From positions 620,001 through 684,000 of the forward strand of contig JAXMEL010000001.1 of the NCBI GenBank assembly GCA_046348365.1: 64,000 nt of DNA. The letters run 5' to 3'. Positions 17,883 through 26,732 of the stretch are shown here, in pieces. The stretch is from JAEUPI01 sp046348365. Lineage in GTDB: Bacteria; Pseudomonadota; Gammaproteobacteria; Burkholderiales; Burkholderiaceae_C. Positions within the stretch are counted from its first letter, which is position 1; each line of letters begins with the position of its first letter. A model generated the notes under the pieces. That model ran no database searches and was not told the origin of the DNA. It was given only the letters and a program-made list of their open reading frames with translations. Position numbers and translations under genes: made by a program.

Positions 17883-19727
17883 ATGTTCGATGCGATGAAC
17901 CCGTTGGCCCACCGGTTACGCAGCGCGCTCGCCGCAGCGCGGCCGGCCGTCGGCCGCCGCTGGCGCGCCTGGCTGCTGCTGGCGCTGTGGGTGTCGACGG
18001 CGGCCTTCGCCCAGCCCCGGGCCGAGGCACTGCTGCTCGACGCCAGCTCGCCGCGCGTAGACGCCTGGCCGGCCCTGCGCATGATGCGTGAACCGGCCGG
18101 CAGCAACGTGGCCGACGCCGCCGCTGCACGCGCCGCGTGGCAGCAGCGCGATCGCTTCACGCGCCCCGACACGCCCTATGCCAACCTCGGCCCGTACGAC
18201 GGCGTCACGTGGTTGCGCGTGCCGCTGCGCACCGGCGCGCGCGCAGCACCGGCATGGACGCTGTACATCGACTACGCGCTGATGCACGACCTGCGCCTCA
18301 GCGTCTTCGACGCCGACGGCACCGTGGTGCACGAAGACCGGCTCGGTTCGACCATTGCCTTCGCGCAGCGCGGCCAGCGCACGCGCGCGCTCTCCTCGGT
18401 GCTCGCGCTGCAGCCCGGGCGCGACTACGAACTGCTGCTGCGCGTGGTGACGCCGACCGGCCAGCTGCTGCGGCTGCAGTTGCTGCAAGCCGGCGAGGTG
18501 CTGGCCGACGAGTCGGCAACGCAGGCCTTTCAGGGGCTGATGAGCGGGTTGTGGCTGTTCATGCTCGCCTACAGCCTGGTGGCGTGGTTCCAGCGCCGCC
18601 AGACGGTGTTCGTCGCCTACGCGGGTTCGCTGGTGGCGTCGTGGCTGTTCGCCCAGGCCATCTACGGCCAGGGTGCGCGCTGGCTGTGGCCGCACGCGGC
18701 GTGGCCCTCGGCCAACCTGGGGACGCTGTCGCCGCTGCTGGTGGTGTCGCTGAACTCGCTGTTCTTCATCGGCGCGCTGGACATGCGCCGGCGCGCGCCG
18801 CGCGCCGCGTGGCTGCTGCTCGCGCTCGGCGCATGCGGCGCGGTGGCGGGTGCGTGCTTCGCGCTCGGATGGATGAGCTACCGCCACGCCTCGTCGGCCG
18901 CCATGTTGCTGGGCCTGCTGCACCTGCTGGCGGCCGTCCCGGTGGCGCATGCCGCCTGGCGCGGCGGCGACCGCAGCGCCGGCTTCGTGCTGGCCGGCTG
19001 CTGGATGAGCATCGTCGGCTACATCTCCATCATCGCGCTGCTGCGCGGCCACGTGGCGGTGAACTTCCTGTCGATGCACATGGTGCAGCTCGCCTCGGTC
19101 GGCGAGATGATCTGCTGGCTGCTGGCGCTGGGCGTGCGCGTCGAGCTGCTGCGCGCCGAGGTCGATCGCGCGCAGCGCGAGAACCAGGCGCTGCACGACC
19201 TGGCCAACACCGACCCGCTGACCGGCCTGCACAACCGGCGCGGATTCGAAGCCGCGCTGCGCGCGCGGCTGCATCGGCGCGGCGCGCAGGGGCTGGCGCT
19301 GTTCCTGCTCGACCTCGACGGCTTCAAGCAGATCAACGACCACTGGGGCCACGACGCCGGCGACCGCCTGCTGCGCGAGGTGGGCGAGCGCCTGGCACAG
19401 GCCGTGCGCGCGGCCGACCTGGTGGCGCGGCTGGGCGGCGACGAGTTCGTGCTGGCGTGCGAGGTCGGCGACCGCCGCGACGCCGAAGCCGTCGGGCGCA
19501 AGCTGCTCGAGCAGTTCGCGGTCGCGTTCGACCTCGGCCCCGGCCGGCACGGCAACGTCGGCGCGACGGTGGGCTATGCGCTGGCGGCCGAGCACGGCGC
19601 CGACGCCGCGGCGCTGCTGCGCGCGGCCGACGCGGCGATGTACGCCGGCAAGCAGGCCGGCAAGCACAGGCTGGTGGCCGCGGCAGGCGGCGCACGCGCG
19701 ACGGCGTCGACGGCGTCGACGGCCTAA
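17883..19727 (+). CDS. Diguanylate cyclase with 7TMR-DISM sensor (membrane GGDEF protein)
   Basis: 614 residues. A signal/anchor segment ends near AFAQPRAE, followed by a periplasmic DISMED2-like beta domain (GVTWLRVPLR, WTLYIDYALMHDLRLSVFD), then seven hydrophobic helices of the 7TMR-DISM type (about 215-420), a short coiled coil and a GGDEF domain (LTGLHNRRGFE ... RLGGDEF). The inhibitory site RxxD (RAAD) stands five residues before GGDEF, so product inhibition by c-di-GMP is expected. No EAL domain. It would make c-di-GMP in response to an external ligand, possibly a carbohydrate. Its stop overlaps the convergent caspase gene by 4 bp. Confidence 0.9.
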   Translation: MFDAMNPLAHRLRSALAAARPAVGRRWRAWLLLALWVSTAAFAQPRAEALLLDASSPRVDAWPALRMMREPAGSNVADAAAARAAWQQRDRFTRPDTPYANLGPYDGVTWLRVPLRTGARAAPAWTLYIDYALMHDLRLSVFDADGTVVHEDRLGSTIAFAQRGQRTRALSSVLALQPGRDYELLLRVVTPTGQLLRLQLLQAGEVLADESATQAFQGLMSGLWLFMLAYSLVAWFQRRQTVFVAYAGSLVASWLFAQAIYGQGARWLWPHAAWPSANLGTLSPLLVVSLNSLFFIGALDMRRRAPRAAWLLLALGACGAVAGACFALGWMSYRHASSAAMLLGLLHLLAAVPVAHAAWRGGDRSAGFVLAGCWMSIVGYISIIALLRGHVAVNFLSMHMVQLASVGEMICWLLALGVRVELLRAEVDRAQRENQALHDLANTDPLTGLHNRRGFEAALRARLHRRGAQGLALFLLDLDGFKQINDHWGHDAGDRLLREVGERLAQAVRAADLVARLGGDEFVLACEVGDRRDAEAVGRKLLEQFAVAFDLGPGRHGNVGATVGYALAAEHGADAAALLRAADAAMYAGKQAGKHRLVAAAGGARATASTASTA

Positions 19728-21259
19728 TTCAGCTTGTAGTCGGCCAGCTCGAAGGTGGTCGACTCGCGCAGCGCGCGGCCGGCGAGCGTCTGCACCTGGT
19801 ACTTCACGATGCGCCGCACGCTCGGTGCGTACCACACCGTGTGCTCGGCCGAGAGGCGGCGGCCCGGTGCCTCGCCGCGCAGCCGCAGCTTGCGCGTCGC
19901 GAAGCGCCCGGCCGCGACCTCGACCTCCTCGTCGCCGAGCCATTGCGCCTGCAGCGCCACGTTGACCGCGTCGATGCGGCGTTGCTGCGGCCCGGGCAGC
20001 GGCGGCGCGCCGCCGCCGCGGGCGCCGGCCTGCAGGTAGGGCGCGAACTCCGGCGGCGCGCTGTCCCACCCCGGCAACTGGCTGAAGCCCGCCGTCAGCG
20101 GCACGAGCGTGGTGCGCACCTTGGCGTCTGCCGTCGAGGTCCATGTTTCGGCCACGCCCTCGGGCGTCACCGCGTCGACGCGCGCGGTGACGAACAGGTC
20201 GCCGAAGCGGAACTGGTCGGTGATGCGGTAGCGCCAGGTGTCGCCCACGTGCGGCATCAGATCGGCAGCGGCACCTGCGGGCACCGCCTGCAGCGACGCG
20301 AGCCTGGCGCGCGCCGCGGCCGCATGCGCGCCGTCGGGGTACTGCCGCAAATAGGCACGCAGCTCGTCGGCGCGTGTCGACGCTTCGGCGCGCTGCCACA
20401 ACGCCAGCTCGGCATCGGCGCCGGAGTCCACGGGTGTGGCCGCAACCGCGGCCGCGCCGGGCACAAAGGCGAATTCGCCGGTCAGCGACGAATGCTCCCA
20501 CGGCACCTGTCGCTGCCGCGTCAGGCGCACCACGTCTTCGCGCACGCGCTTGAACATCAGCTCGATCGCCAGGCCGCGCGTGAGCATGTGCCGCGCCAGG
20601 CTCGCCGTGTACAGGCTGTTGCTGCCGCCGCCTTCGTTGTCGGGCGTGCTCTTGCCCGGCGCGGTGGCGAAGGCGAGGAAGGTGCCCACCGGCGCGTCCA
20701 TCTGCGCCAGGCCGCGCCCGGCCACGCTGCCCGCCTTGGCCAGCGGGTTGTCGCGGCAGGCATCGAGGATCACCACGTTGACGCGGCTCTTCGCCTTGGC
20801 CATGCGCTGCAGCATGTTGTCGATGTCCACGCCGTGCAGCTCCACGTCCTCCTCGCGCAGCACCTCGGCGTCGACCGGCATCATGAAGTTGCGATCGCGC
20901 AGCTGGATGCCGTGGCCGGCGTAGTACAGCACCGCGACCGAGCGCTCGCCGAGCTGGTCGCCGAACTGGCGCAGCGCGCCGAGCATCGCCGTGCGCGTGA
21001 GATCCTCGCGCAGCGTGACGCGAAAGCCCGCCTGCTCGAGCGTGCGCGCGATCAGTCGCGCGTCGTTGGCGGCGTTGTCGAGCGCCGGCATCGCGCGGTA
21101 CGCCGCCTGGCCGATCACGAGCGCCACGCGCTGCTCGTCGACGACCGAGCCGCGCGACGGCTCCTGGGCGCAGACTGCCGACGCCACGAGCAGCAACGCC
21201 GCGGCCCACCACCGCCCGGCGACGCGCCGCAACCACCGATCGAGGATCGCCTCACACAT
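19724..21259 (-). CDS. Caspase-like (peptidase C14) protein with C-terminal extension
   Basis: 511 residues. An N-terminal signal (WWAAALLLVASAVCAQ) is followed by a caspase p20-like domain: ALVIGQAAY, YYAGHGIQ (catalytic His116) and VVILDACRDNP (catalytic Cys168), then SLYTASLARHM and VPWEHSSLTGEF. Thus it is a probably periplasmic metacaspase-type Cys protease. After about residue 290 a TPR-like linker (ARARLASLQ) and a beta-rich domain (HVGDTWRYRITDQFRFG...) follow, which I do not recognise. It is the last gene of the leftward T6SS-type operon, 32 bp behind tagF. It has the same VPWExSSLTGEF block as the second caspase gene at 33.5 kb. Confidence 0.85.
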   Translation of the reverse strand: MCEAILDRWLRRVAGRWWAAALLLVASAVCAQEPSRGSVVDEQRVALVIGQAAYRAMPALDNAANDARLIARTLEQAGFRVTLREDLTRTAMLGALRQFGDQLGERSVAVLYYAGHGIQLRDRNFMMPVDAEVLREEDVELHGVDIDNMLQRMAKAKSRVNVVILDACRDNPLAKAGSVAGRGLAQMDAPVGTFLAFATAPGKSTPDNEGGGSNSLYTASLARHMLTRGLAIELMFKRVREDVVRLTRQRQVPWEHSSLTGEFAFVPGAAAVAATPVDSGADAELALWQRAEASTRADELRAYLRQYPDGAHAAAARARLASLQAVPAGAAADLMPHVGDTWRYRITDQFRFGDLFVTARVDAVTPEGVAETWTSTADAKVRTTLVPLTAGFSQLPGWDSAPPEFAPYLQAGARGGGAPPLPGPQQRRIDAVNVALQAQWLGDEEVEVAAGRFATRKLRLRGEAPGRRLSAEHTVWYAPSVRRIVKYQVQTLAGRALRESTTFELADYKLN

Positions 21260-21291
21260 CGCCGCGATCGTAGACCGGCCACGACTCCCGC

Positions 21292-21885
21292 TCACGGGCA
21301 AGGCTGCAGCAAGGCGTCGAACACGCCGCCGGCGGGCAGCGACACGGCCGGCATCAGCGCCGAGGCCTGCGCGACGCCGGCACACCACCAGCGGCTGCCA
21401 CGACCGGCCGCGCGCGCCGACGCATCGGCCGGCAGCGCAGGCATCGCCGGCACGCCAGCCAGCACGCGCTCGAACGCGTCGATGTTGCACGCCGGGTCGA
21501 GCGCCTGACGCGCCGCGGCGTCGAGCGCGTCGAACCACGCCGCGGCGTCGCGCGCCAGCAGCCAGGCGTCGGCGCAGCGGCACGGCGCGGCGATGGTGAG
21601 CGGATAGTGCCGGCCCACCGCATCGACGCTCGGCATCCACACGCCGGCCCAGGCGCGCGGGCCGAGCAGGCCCGGCGCGAGCCAGTAGCGCCGCACCGGC
21701 GCGACGAGGAACGCGTCGAGCCAGCGCTCGCCGAGCGCTGCGCGCGAGCGCGCCAGCTCGCGCTGCAGCCAGGCGTCCCAGCCGTCGACGAACACCGGCG
21801 GCAGCCGGCGCGAGGCATAGTCGCCCAGCGCCGGCAGCTTGCCGAACCAGCCGGGCACGAGCGCGTTCACAGCCGTCGCGGACAT
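21292..21885 (-). CDS. tagF: Type VI secretion system-associated protein TagF
   Basis: 197 residues. The N-terminal PGWFGKLPALGDYASRRLP and the following WDAWLQRELARSRAALG, WLAPGLLG and WAGVWMPSVDAVGRHYPLTIA match the TagF N-domain well. In Pseudomonas TagF holds back T6SS activity after translation, acting on Fha, and is counteracted by the PpkA kinase pathway. Here the kinase and an FHA protein are encoded nearby, which fits. The start overlaps the end of tssM by 19 bp, showing translational coupling. No PppA phosphatase domain is fused, although some TagF proteins carry one. Confidence 0.88.
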   Translation of the reverse strand: MSATAVNALVPGWFGKLPALGDYASRRLPPVFVDGWDAWLQRELARSRAALGERWLDAFLVAPVRRYWLAPGLLGPRAWAGVWMPSVDAVGRHYPLTIAAPCRCADAWLLARDAAAWFDALDAAARQALDPACNIDAFERVLAGVPAMPALPADASARAAGRGSRWWCAGVAQASALMPAVSLPAGGVFDALLQPCP

Positions 21886-24800
21886 TGGAACTGGTCGAGC
21901 CCGAGCGCGAACGGCAGCGGCGCGCCGCCCGCGCCGCGCAGTTCGAAGCGCGCGCGGCGGCCCTCGATGTCGAACACCGCGATCGCGCTCGACGCGCTGG
22001 CGCCCGGCTCTAGCCGCACGCGCTCGAACAGCTTCAGCAGCGCCCACGGCCCGTCGAAGCTGTAGCCCGGGCCCGGCGCGGCGCCGGGTGCGGCGGTCTG
22101 CAGCGTGAGGCGTCCGCCGCTGGCGCCGGGCCACTGCAGCAGCTGCGGCGATCGCGTGTCGCGCGCGAAGCGCAGCACCTGACCGTCGACGTCGATCAGG
22201 AACTGCCCGATGCCGGCATCGAGATCGAGCAGGCGCATCTGCAGCTTCACCCTGGGCGTGCGCGCACCGTCGGCGAAGAAGGCCTGCCGGATCGATTGCG
22301 CGCGGCGGAAGGTCTGCAACGTGTCGGCAGCGAGCGGGCCGGCCTTCGCAGCGTCGGCACCGCGCGCGGCCGGCGCGCGCGCAGCCGATGCGAGCAGGCC
22401 GGCGAGCTGCCGCTGCTGGAAGGCGTCGATCGCGCCGCCGGGCGCGAACGCGCGCGCGAACGCGTCGTGCGAGGCCTGGCGCGCGGCATCGCGCACGAAC
22501 GGGTACTGGCCGTCGACCGCCGCGGTGCAGGCCGGCAGCACGTCGGCCGCGAGCTGGCGGTTCAGCGGCTCGCGCAGCTGAGCCAGGCACTGCGTGGCCG
22601 CCTGCGCCGCCAGGCCCTGCAGCATCGGCCGCAGCGGCTCGGGCGCCCTGGCCGCCGTGTCGGTGAACTCCTGCAACGCATCGGTGCCGGGCAGCGGCAG
22701 CTTGCGCGCGACGGCATCGTCGATCGCCACCAGCTGCGTGGCCGCACGCCCGAGCGCCGCGTGCATGGCGACCCAGCCCGGCGGCTGGCCCGCGGCATAG
22801 CTGCGCAGCGAGGCGATCGGCTCGTCGAGCGCCTGCGCGCCCAGCTCGCGCAGCAGTGCGTTGACGATCGCCAGCAGCGGCGAATCGGGACGCGACAGGA
22901 TCTGCACCTGCTCGGCGAGCGCGGGCAGCGTCGTGGCCGGCTGCAGCCGCAGATCGGCCAGCAGCGCGAGCCAGCCCTGCTGCTGCTCGCTGCGCTGCCG
23001 CGATTGCAGCTGGTCGAACAGCTGCGCGCGCGCTGCGTCGTCCAGCGGCGCCGTCGCGCCACGGCCCATCACCCAGGGTGATTCGGCGTCGAACTGCCGC
23101 AGCACCTGCTGCACGCGCGAGCGCAGCTCGTCGCTGCGCGCGACCAGGCCCGGCTGCACCGGCTCGGTCATCGGCACGCCGCTGGCGCGCAGCAGCAGCC
23201 TGCCCGCGGCGGGGCCGGCCAGCACGTCGAGCCCCGGTGCGCCGTTGGCGTCGGCCGGCGAAGCCTGGCGCAGCCGCTGCGCCACGCGCTCGACCAGCGG
23301 CAGGCCCGCGAGCCGTTCGCGCGCCGTGGCCACCAACGCCGCGTCGGCCTGCGCGGGTGCGCCCACCTCGCCGGTGGCGAACAGGCGCTCGAGGTGCGCG
23401 CGCAAGGGCTTGCGCTGCGGCAGCGGCAGCGCTCCCTCGCGGTCGGAGAGCAGGTGGTCGCGCAGTGCCGCGGCATCGAACTGGCGGCCGCCGAACAGCA
23501 TCAGGTAGGCCTTCAGCGCTTCGTAGAGTGCGCCGACCTGCTCCGGCGCCGGCGCGGCCAGGCGCTGCTCGATGCGCTGCGCGATGCGCGGCAGCAGCGT
23601 CTCGCGCAGCAGGTGGTGGTACACGTCCTGCGCCACCGCCGCCACCGGCGTGCGCGGGTCGAGGCCGAGCGATTGCCAGGGCGCGCGCGCGCGGGCATCG
23701 GCGGTTGCGCGCTGCTCGAGCGCGGCCACGGCGTCGAGCAGCGGCACCAGCGGCGCCACGTCGCCGGCGGCGCTGGCGCGCACCGCGGCCACGCCCGGCC
23801 GCAGCGCCTGCGCGTCGCGCGCGGTGGCCTCGAGCCAGGCGCGCCCGCTGCCGTAACGCTGCCAGGCGAACGCGCACACGCCGATGCTCAGCACCAGCGC
23901 AGCCGCCACCGCACCGGCGTGCATCCATGCGCGCTGTCGTTCCCACTGCCGGTTGGTGCCGGCCAGGCCCGCCTCGCCGATGATCACCTCGCGCAGCAGC
24001 CGCATCACGAAGAACGACTTGCCGCTGCCGCGCGCGGCCGGCAGCACGCGGTGCGCGAGGCCCATCGCGCGCGCCAGGCCGCCGAGCGCGCGGTCCACCG
24101 GCGAGCCCTCCTGCGTGGCGCTGGTGAAGTACACGCCGCGCAGCAGCGCGGGTGTCGCATCGGTGGTCGCTTCGCCCGTCGACGCCGGCGCGCCATCGAA
24201 GGTGGCCTGCAGCATCTCGGCCAGCGCCTCGCGCAGCAGCCGCCATTGCGACGGGAAACCGAAGATCGCGCAACGCCGCTCGCGATCGCGCTCGTCGCGC
24301 AGGCGCTGGAACAGCAGCTCGTCGAGCGACTTCTCCAGCGCGTTGAATTCGCCCGCCAGCCGCGCTTGGCGTGACAGCGCGTCGGCATCGGCCTCCAGCG
24401 GGAACGTCACGCCCCAGACCTGCGCGCGCTCGTCCTTGTCGAAGTCGGCGAAAAACTCGGCGAAGCCGGCCAGCAGATCGGTCTTGGTCACCAGCACGTA
24501 GATCGGGAAGCGGATCGCCAGGCGCTGGCGCAGCTCGTCGATGCGCGCGCGCATCTCGCGCGCCAGCGCGGCGCGGCGCTCGGCGCTGGGCTGCAGCAGA
24601 TCGGTCACGCTGAGCGTGAGGACGACGCCGTTGATCGGCTGCCGCGGCCGGTGCTGCGCGAGCTGCTCGAGAAAGCCGTTCCACGCCGCGCGGTCGGCCT
24701 CGCGGTAGCTGTCCTGCGTGGTGTAGCGGCCCGCGGTGTCGATCAGCACCGCCTCGTCGGTGAACCACCAGTCGCAGTGGCGCGTGCCGCCCACGCCGGC

Positions 24801-25325
24801 CACCGCGCGTGCGCCGCCTTGCGCATCGGCGAGCGGAAAGTGCAGGCCCGAGTTGACGATGGTGGTGGTCTTGCCCGCGCCCGGCGCGCCGATCAGGATG
24901 TACCACGGCAGCTCGTAGACGAACGGCCGCCGGCGCAGGAACGACCACGCCGACTTCGCGCCCACGCGCCGGTGCCGCAACACGCCCACCGCGTCGCCGA
25001 AGCGCTTGCGGATCAGCGCCACCTCGCTGGCGCCGGGCGCGTCTGCCGCGGGCTCGCCGGCGGCGCCGGGCTCGCCACCGGCCACGAGGCCGTCCATCAT
25101 CTTGCGGTTGGCGCGCGCGCTGCGCTGCACGCGCCACGTGGCCTGCGCCGCGAACAGCGCGAGCACGACCACGATCGCCAGGCCGCGCGCGCTCTCCGAG
25201 GCGAGCGGCGCCACGCCGCCGACGACCAGCAGCGGCCCGACGAACCACACCAGCGCCGCCGCGCCGTACAGGCCGATGGCGATCAGCAGCGCGCGCAGGT
25301 GGACCTGGGTGTCGGCGCGGTTCAT
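21867..25325 (-). CDS. tssM: Type VI secretion system membrane subunit TssM (IcmF)
   Basis: 1152 residues, normal length for TssM. Two membrane helices lie in the first 65 residues (RALLIAIGLYGAAALVWFVG and LAIVVVLALFAA). Then comes the cytoplasmic NTPase-like domain with Walker A GAPGAGKTTT (about 146-155) and DTAGRY, then a third helix (AAALVLSIGVCAFAW). A large periplasmic part follows, ending with the IcmF C-terminal beta domain (WPGASGGRLTLQ, GPWALLKLFERVRL). With TssL it forms the inner-membrane part of the T6SS trans-envelope complex. The Walker A motif is intact, which is not true for all TssM proteins. Only 7 bp separate it from tssL. Confidence 0.93.
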   Translation of the reverse strand: MNRADTQVHLRALLIAIGLYGAAALVWFVGPLLVVGGVAPLASESARGLAIVVVLALFAAQATWRVQRSARANRKMMDGLVAGGEPGAAGEPAADAPGASEVALIRKRFGDAVGVLRHRRVGAKSAWSFLRRRPFVYELPWYILIGAPGAGKTTTIVNSGLHFPLADAQGGARAVAGVGGTRHCDWWFTDEAVLIDTAGRYTTQDSYREADRAAWNGFLEQLAQHRPRQPINGVVLTLSVTDLLQPSAERRAALAREMRARIDELRQRLAIRFPIYVLVTKTDLLAGFAEFFADFDKDERAQVWGVTFPLEADADALSRQARLAGEFNALEKSLDELLFQRLRDERDRERRCAIFGFPSQWRLLREALAEMLQATFDGAPASTGEATTDATPALLRGVYFTSATQEGSPVDRALGGLARAMGLAHRVLPAARGSGKSFFVMRLLREVIIGEAGLAGTNRQWERQRAWMHAGAVAAALVLSIGVCAFAWQRYGSGRAWLEATARDAQALRPGVAAVRASAAGDVAPLVPLLDAVAALEQRATADARARAPWQSLGLDPRTPVAAVAQDVYHHLLRETLLPRIAQRIEQRLAAPAPEQVGALYEALKAYLMLFGGRQFDAAALRDHLLSDREGALPLPQRKPLRAHLERLFATGEVGAPAQADAALVATARERLAGLPLVERVAQRLRQASPADANGAPGLDVLAGPAAGRLLLRASGVPMTEPVQPGLVARSDELRSRVQQVLRQFDAESPWVMGRGATAPLDDAARAQLFDQLQSRQRSEQQQGWLALLADLRLQPATTLPALAEQVQILSRPDSPLLAIVNALLRELGAQALDEPIASLRSYAAGQPPGWVAMHAALGRAATQLVAIDDAVARKLPLPGTDALQEFTDTAARAPEPLRPMLQGLAAQAATQCLAQLREPLNRQLAADVLPACTAAVDGQYPFVRDAARQASHDAFARAFAPGGAIDAFQQRQLAGLLASAARAPAARGADAAKAGPLAADTLQTFRRAQSIRQAFFADGARTPRVKLQMRLLDLDAGIGQFLIDVDGQVLRFARDTRSPQLLQWPGASGGRLTLQTAAPGAAPGPGYSFDGPWALLKLFERVRLEPGASASSAIAVFDIEGRRARFELRGAGGAPLPFALGLDQFQCPRRL

Positions 25326-25332
25326 GGCGCGC

Positions 25333-26667
25333 TCATTCGGGCCGCGGCAGCAGCAGCTCGATCTCGACGCGGCGGTTGCGCGCGCGCGCCGCATCGTCGG
25401 TGTTGGGCGCGAGCGGCTCGGTGTCGGCACGGCCTTCGGCGCGCACGCGCGCGGCGTCGAGCCCGGAATGCACCAGCGCCTGCGCGACCGCCTGCGCGCG
25501 CTCGCGCGAGAGATGCCAGTTCGACGGGTAGCGCAGCGACTGCAGCGGCCGATCGTCGCTGTGGCCGATCACCTCGACGCGCCCGCGCTGCGCCGCGAGC
25601 GCGCGCGCGACGGCGGCGAGCGCGTCGTGCGCGGCCGGCTGCAGCTCGGCGGTGCCGGCGGCGAACAGGCCGTCGGCGCCGAGCGTGACGAGCGAGCGCT
25701 GCGCCTCGTCGCGCACCTGCAGCACGCCGCGCTGCGCCAGCTGCTGCAGCGCCGGCGCGAGGCGCGGCACGCCCGAGCGCGCGGCGCGCTCGACGCGCAG
25801 CTCGCTGCGCACCTGGTGCAGCTGCTGCATCACGCCGTCGGCCTGGCGTGCGAGCCGCGTCGAGAAGAACAGCAGCACCGCCACCGTGACCGCCGCGCCG
25901 ACCACCAGCGCCATCCACACCGGCACCACGGTGAGCGCCGGTGCGCGCTCGGCGGTGTGGCCGGCCCAGTGCTGCGCCAGCGGCAGCGGGCCGGCCGCCG
26001 ACACCGCGGCCGGCCGCGTGAGCTCCAGCAGGTGCTCCATGCGCGACTGCAGTTCGGCGCGACCGTCCGCGCGGCCGGCGTAGCGGCCCTCGAAGCCGAG
26101 CGCGAGGCACACGTAGAACAGCTCCAGCAGCTCCGAATTCGTCTTCGGGTCTTCGCTCAGGCGATCGAGCAGCGCGAAGCTCTTGTCGGCACCCGAGGCT
26201 TCCTCGTGGAATTCCTGCAGCAGCCCTTTGACGCCCACCTGCGGGTGCGCGCCCCAGGGCGTGCCGGCGATGACCTCGTCGATGAAGCTGCACAGCAGAT
26301 AGCGCGCCGCCGTCAGCTGCGGCTTGCTCACGCCGCTGGCGCGCGCGCGCTCCTCGAACGCCACCACGCGGTCGAGCAGCTGTCGCCGCAGACCGGGCCG
26401 ATCGGCGTGCGTGGCGGTGGCACGCAGCCGCGGCACCAGCGCCAGCAGCTCGCTGGCCGCCGCGATCAGCGGGTTGAGCCCGGCCACCAGGCGTTGCAGC
26501 GTGTCGGCGCTGCCCGGCCGCGGCGACGCCGGCGGCGTGCCCTGCGGTGCCGGCGGCGGTGCCGGTTGCGGCGTGGCGCCCGGCGGCGACGCAGCGCGCC
26601 CGCCCGGGCGCGGCACGAGCAGCGTGCGCTCGGGGTCGAGGTAGACGGTGCGCTCGTCGGGCGTCAT
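25333..26667 (-). CDS. tssL: TssL (DotU/IcmH) with C-terminal OmpA peptidoglycan-binding domain
   Basis: About 444 residues. The N-terminal cytoplasmic DotU domain has NPLIAAASELLALVPRLR, LCSFIDEVIAGTPWG and the ELLELFYVCLALGFEGRY signature. A single membrane helix (VPVWMALVVGAAVTVAVLLFF) leads to an OmpA-like domain with VIGHSDDRPL, SNWHLSRERAQAVAQAL and RARNRRVEIELL. This is the 'evolved' TssL that anchors itself to peptidoglycan, so no separate TagL is needed. The start was chosen at MTPDERTVYL, which resembles TssL N-termini; a GTG 20 codons upstream, 5 bp after the kinase stop, is possible. Confidence 0.92.
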   Translation of the reverse strand: MTPDERTVYLDPERTLLVPRPGGRAASPPGATPQPAPPPAPQGTPPASPRPGSADTLQRLVAGLNPLIAAASELLALVPRLRATATHADRPGLRRQLLDRVVAFEERARASGVSKPQLTAARYLLCSFIDEVIAGTPWGAHPQVGVKGLLQEFHEEASGADKSFALLDRLSEDPKTNSELLELFYVCLALGFEGRYAGRADGRAELQSRMEHLLELTRPAAVSAAGPLPLAQHWAGHTAERAPALTVVPVWMALVVGAAVTVAVLLFFSTRLARQADGVMQQLHQVRSELRVERAARSGVPRLAPALQQLAQRGVLQVRDEAQRSLVTLGADGLFAAGTAELQPAAHDALAAVARALAAQRGRVEVIGHSDDRPLQSLRYPSNWHLSRERAQAVAQALVHSGLDAARVRAEGRADTEPLAPNTDDAARARNRRVEIELLLPRPE

Positions 26668-26732
26668 GTCCGCGCGGGCGTTGTCGTTCGCGAGCCCGCG
26701 CGGTGCACCGCCGGCCGGGCTGGCCACCGCGA

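Noticed and set aside
18137..21508. Open frame of more than 1000 codons on the plus strand across the GGDEF and caspase genes
   Set aside because: Crosses two genes with complete domain motifs in other frames, and its own translation is low-complexity Arg/Ala.
21292..25248. Apparent giant protein joining tagF with a frame through tssM
   Set aside because: Only the last 197 codons (tagF) have meaningful sequence; the rest is a shadow of tssM. No fusion or frameshift is needed.
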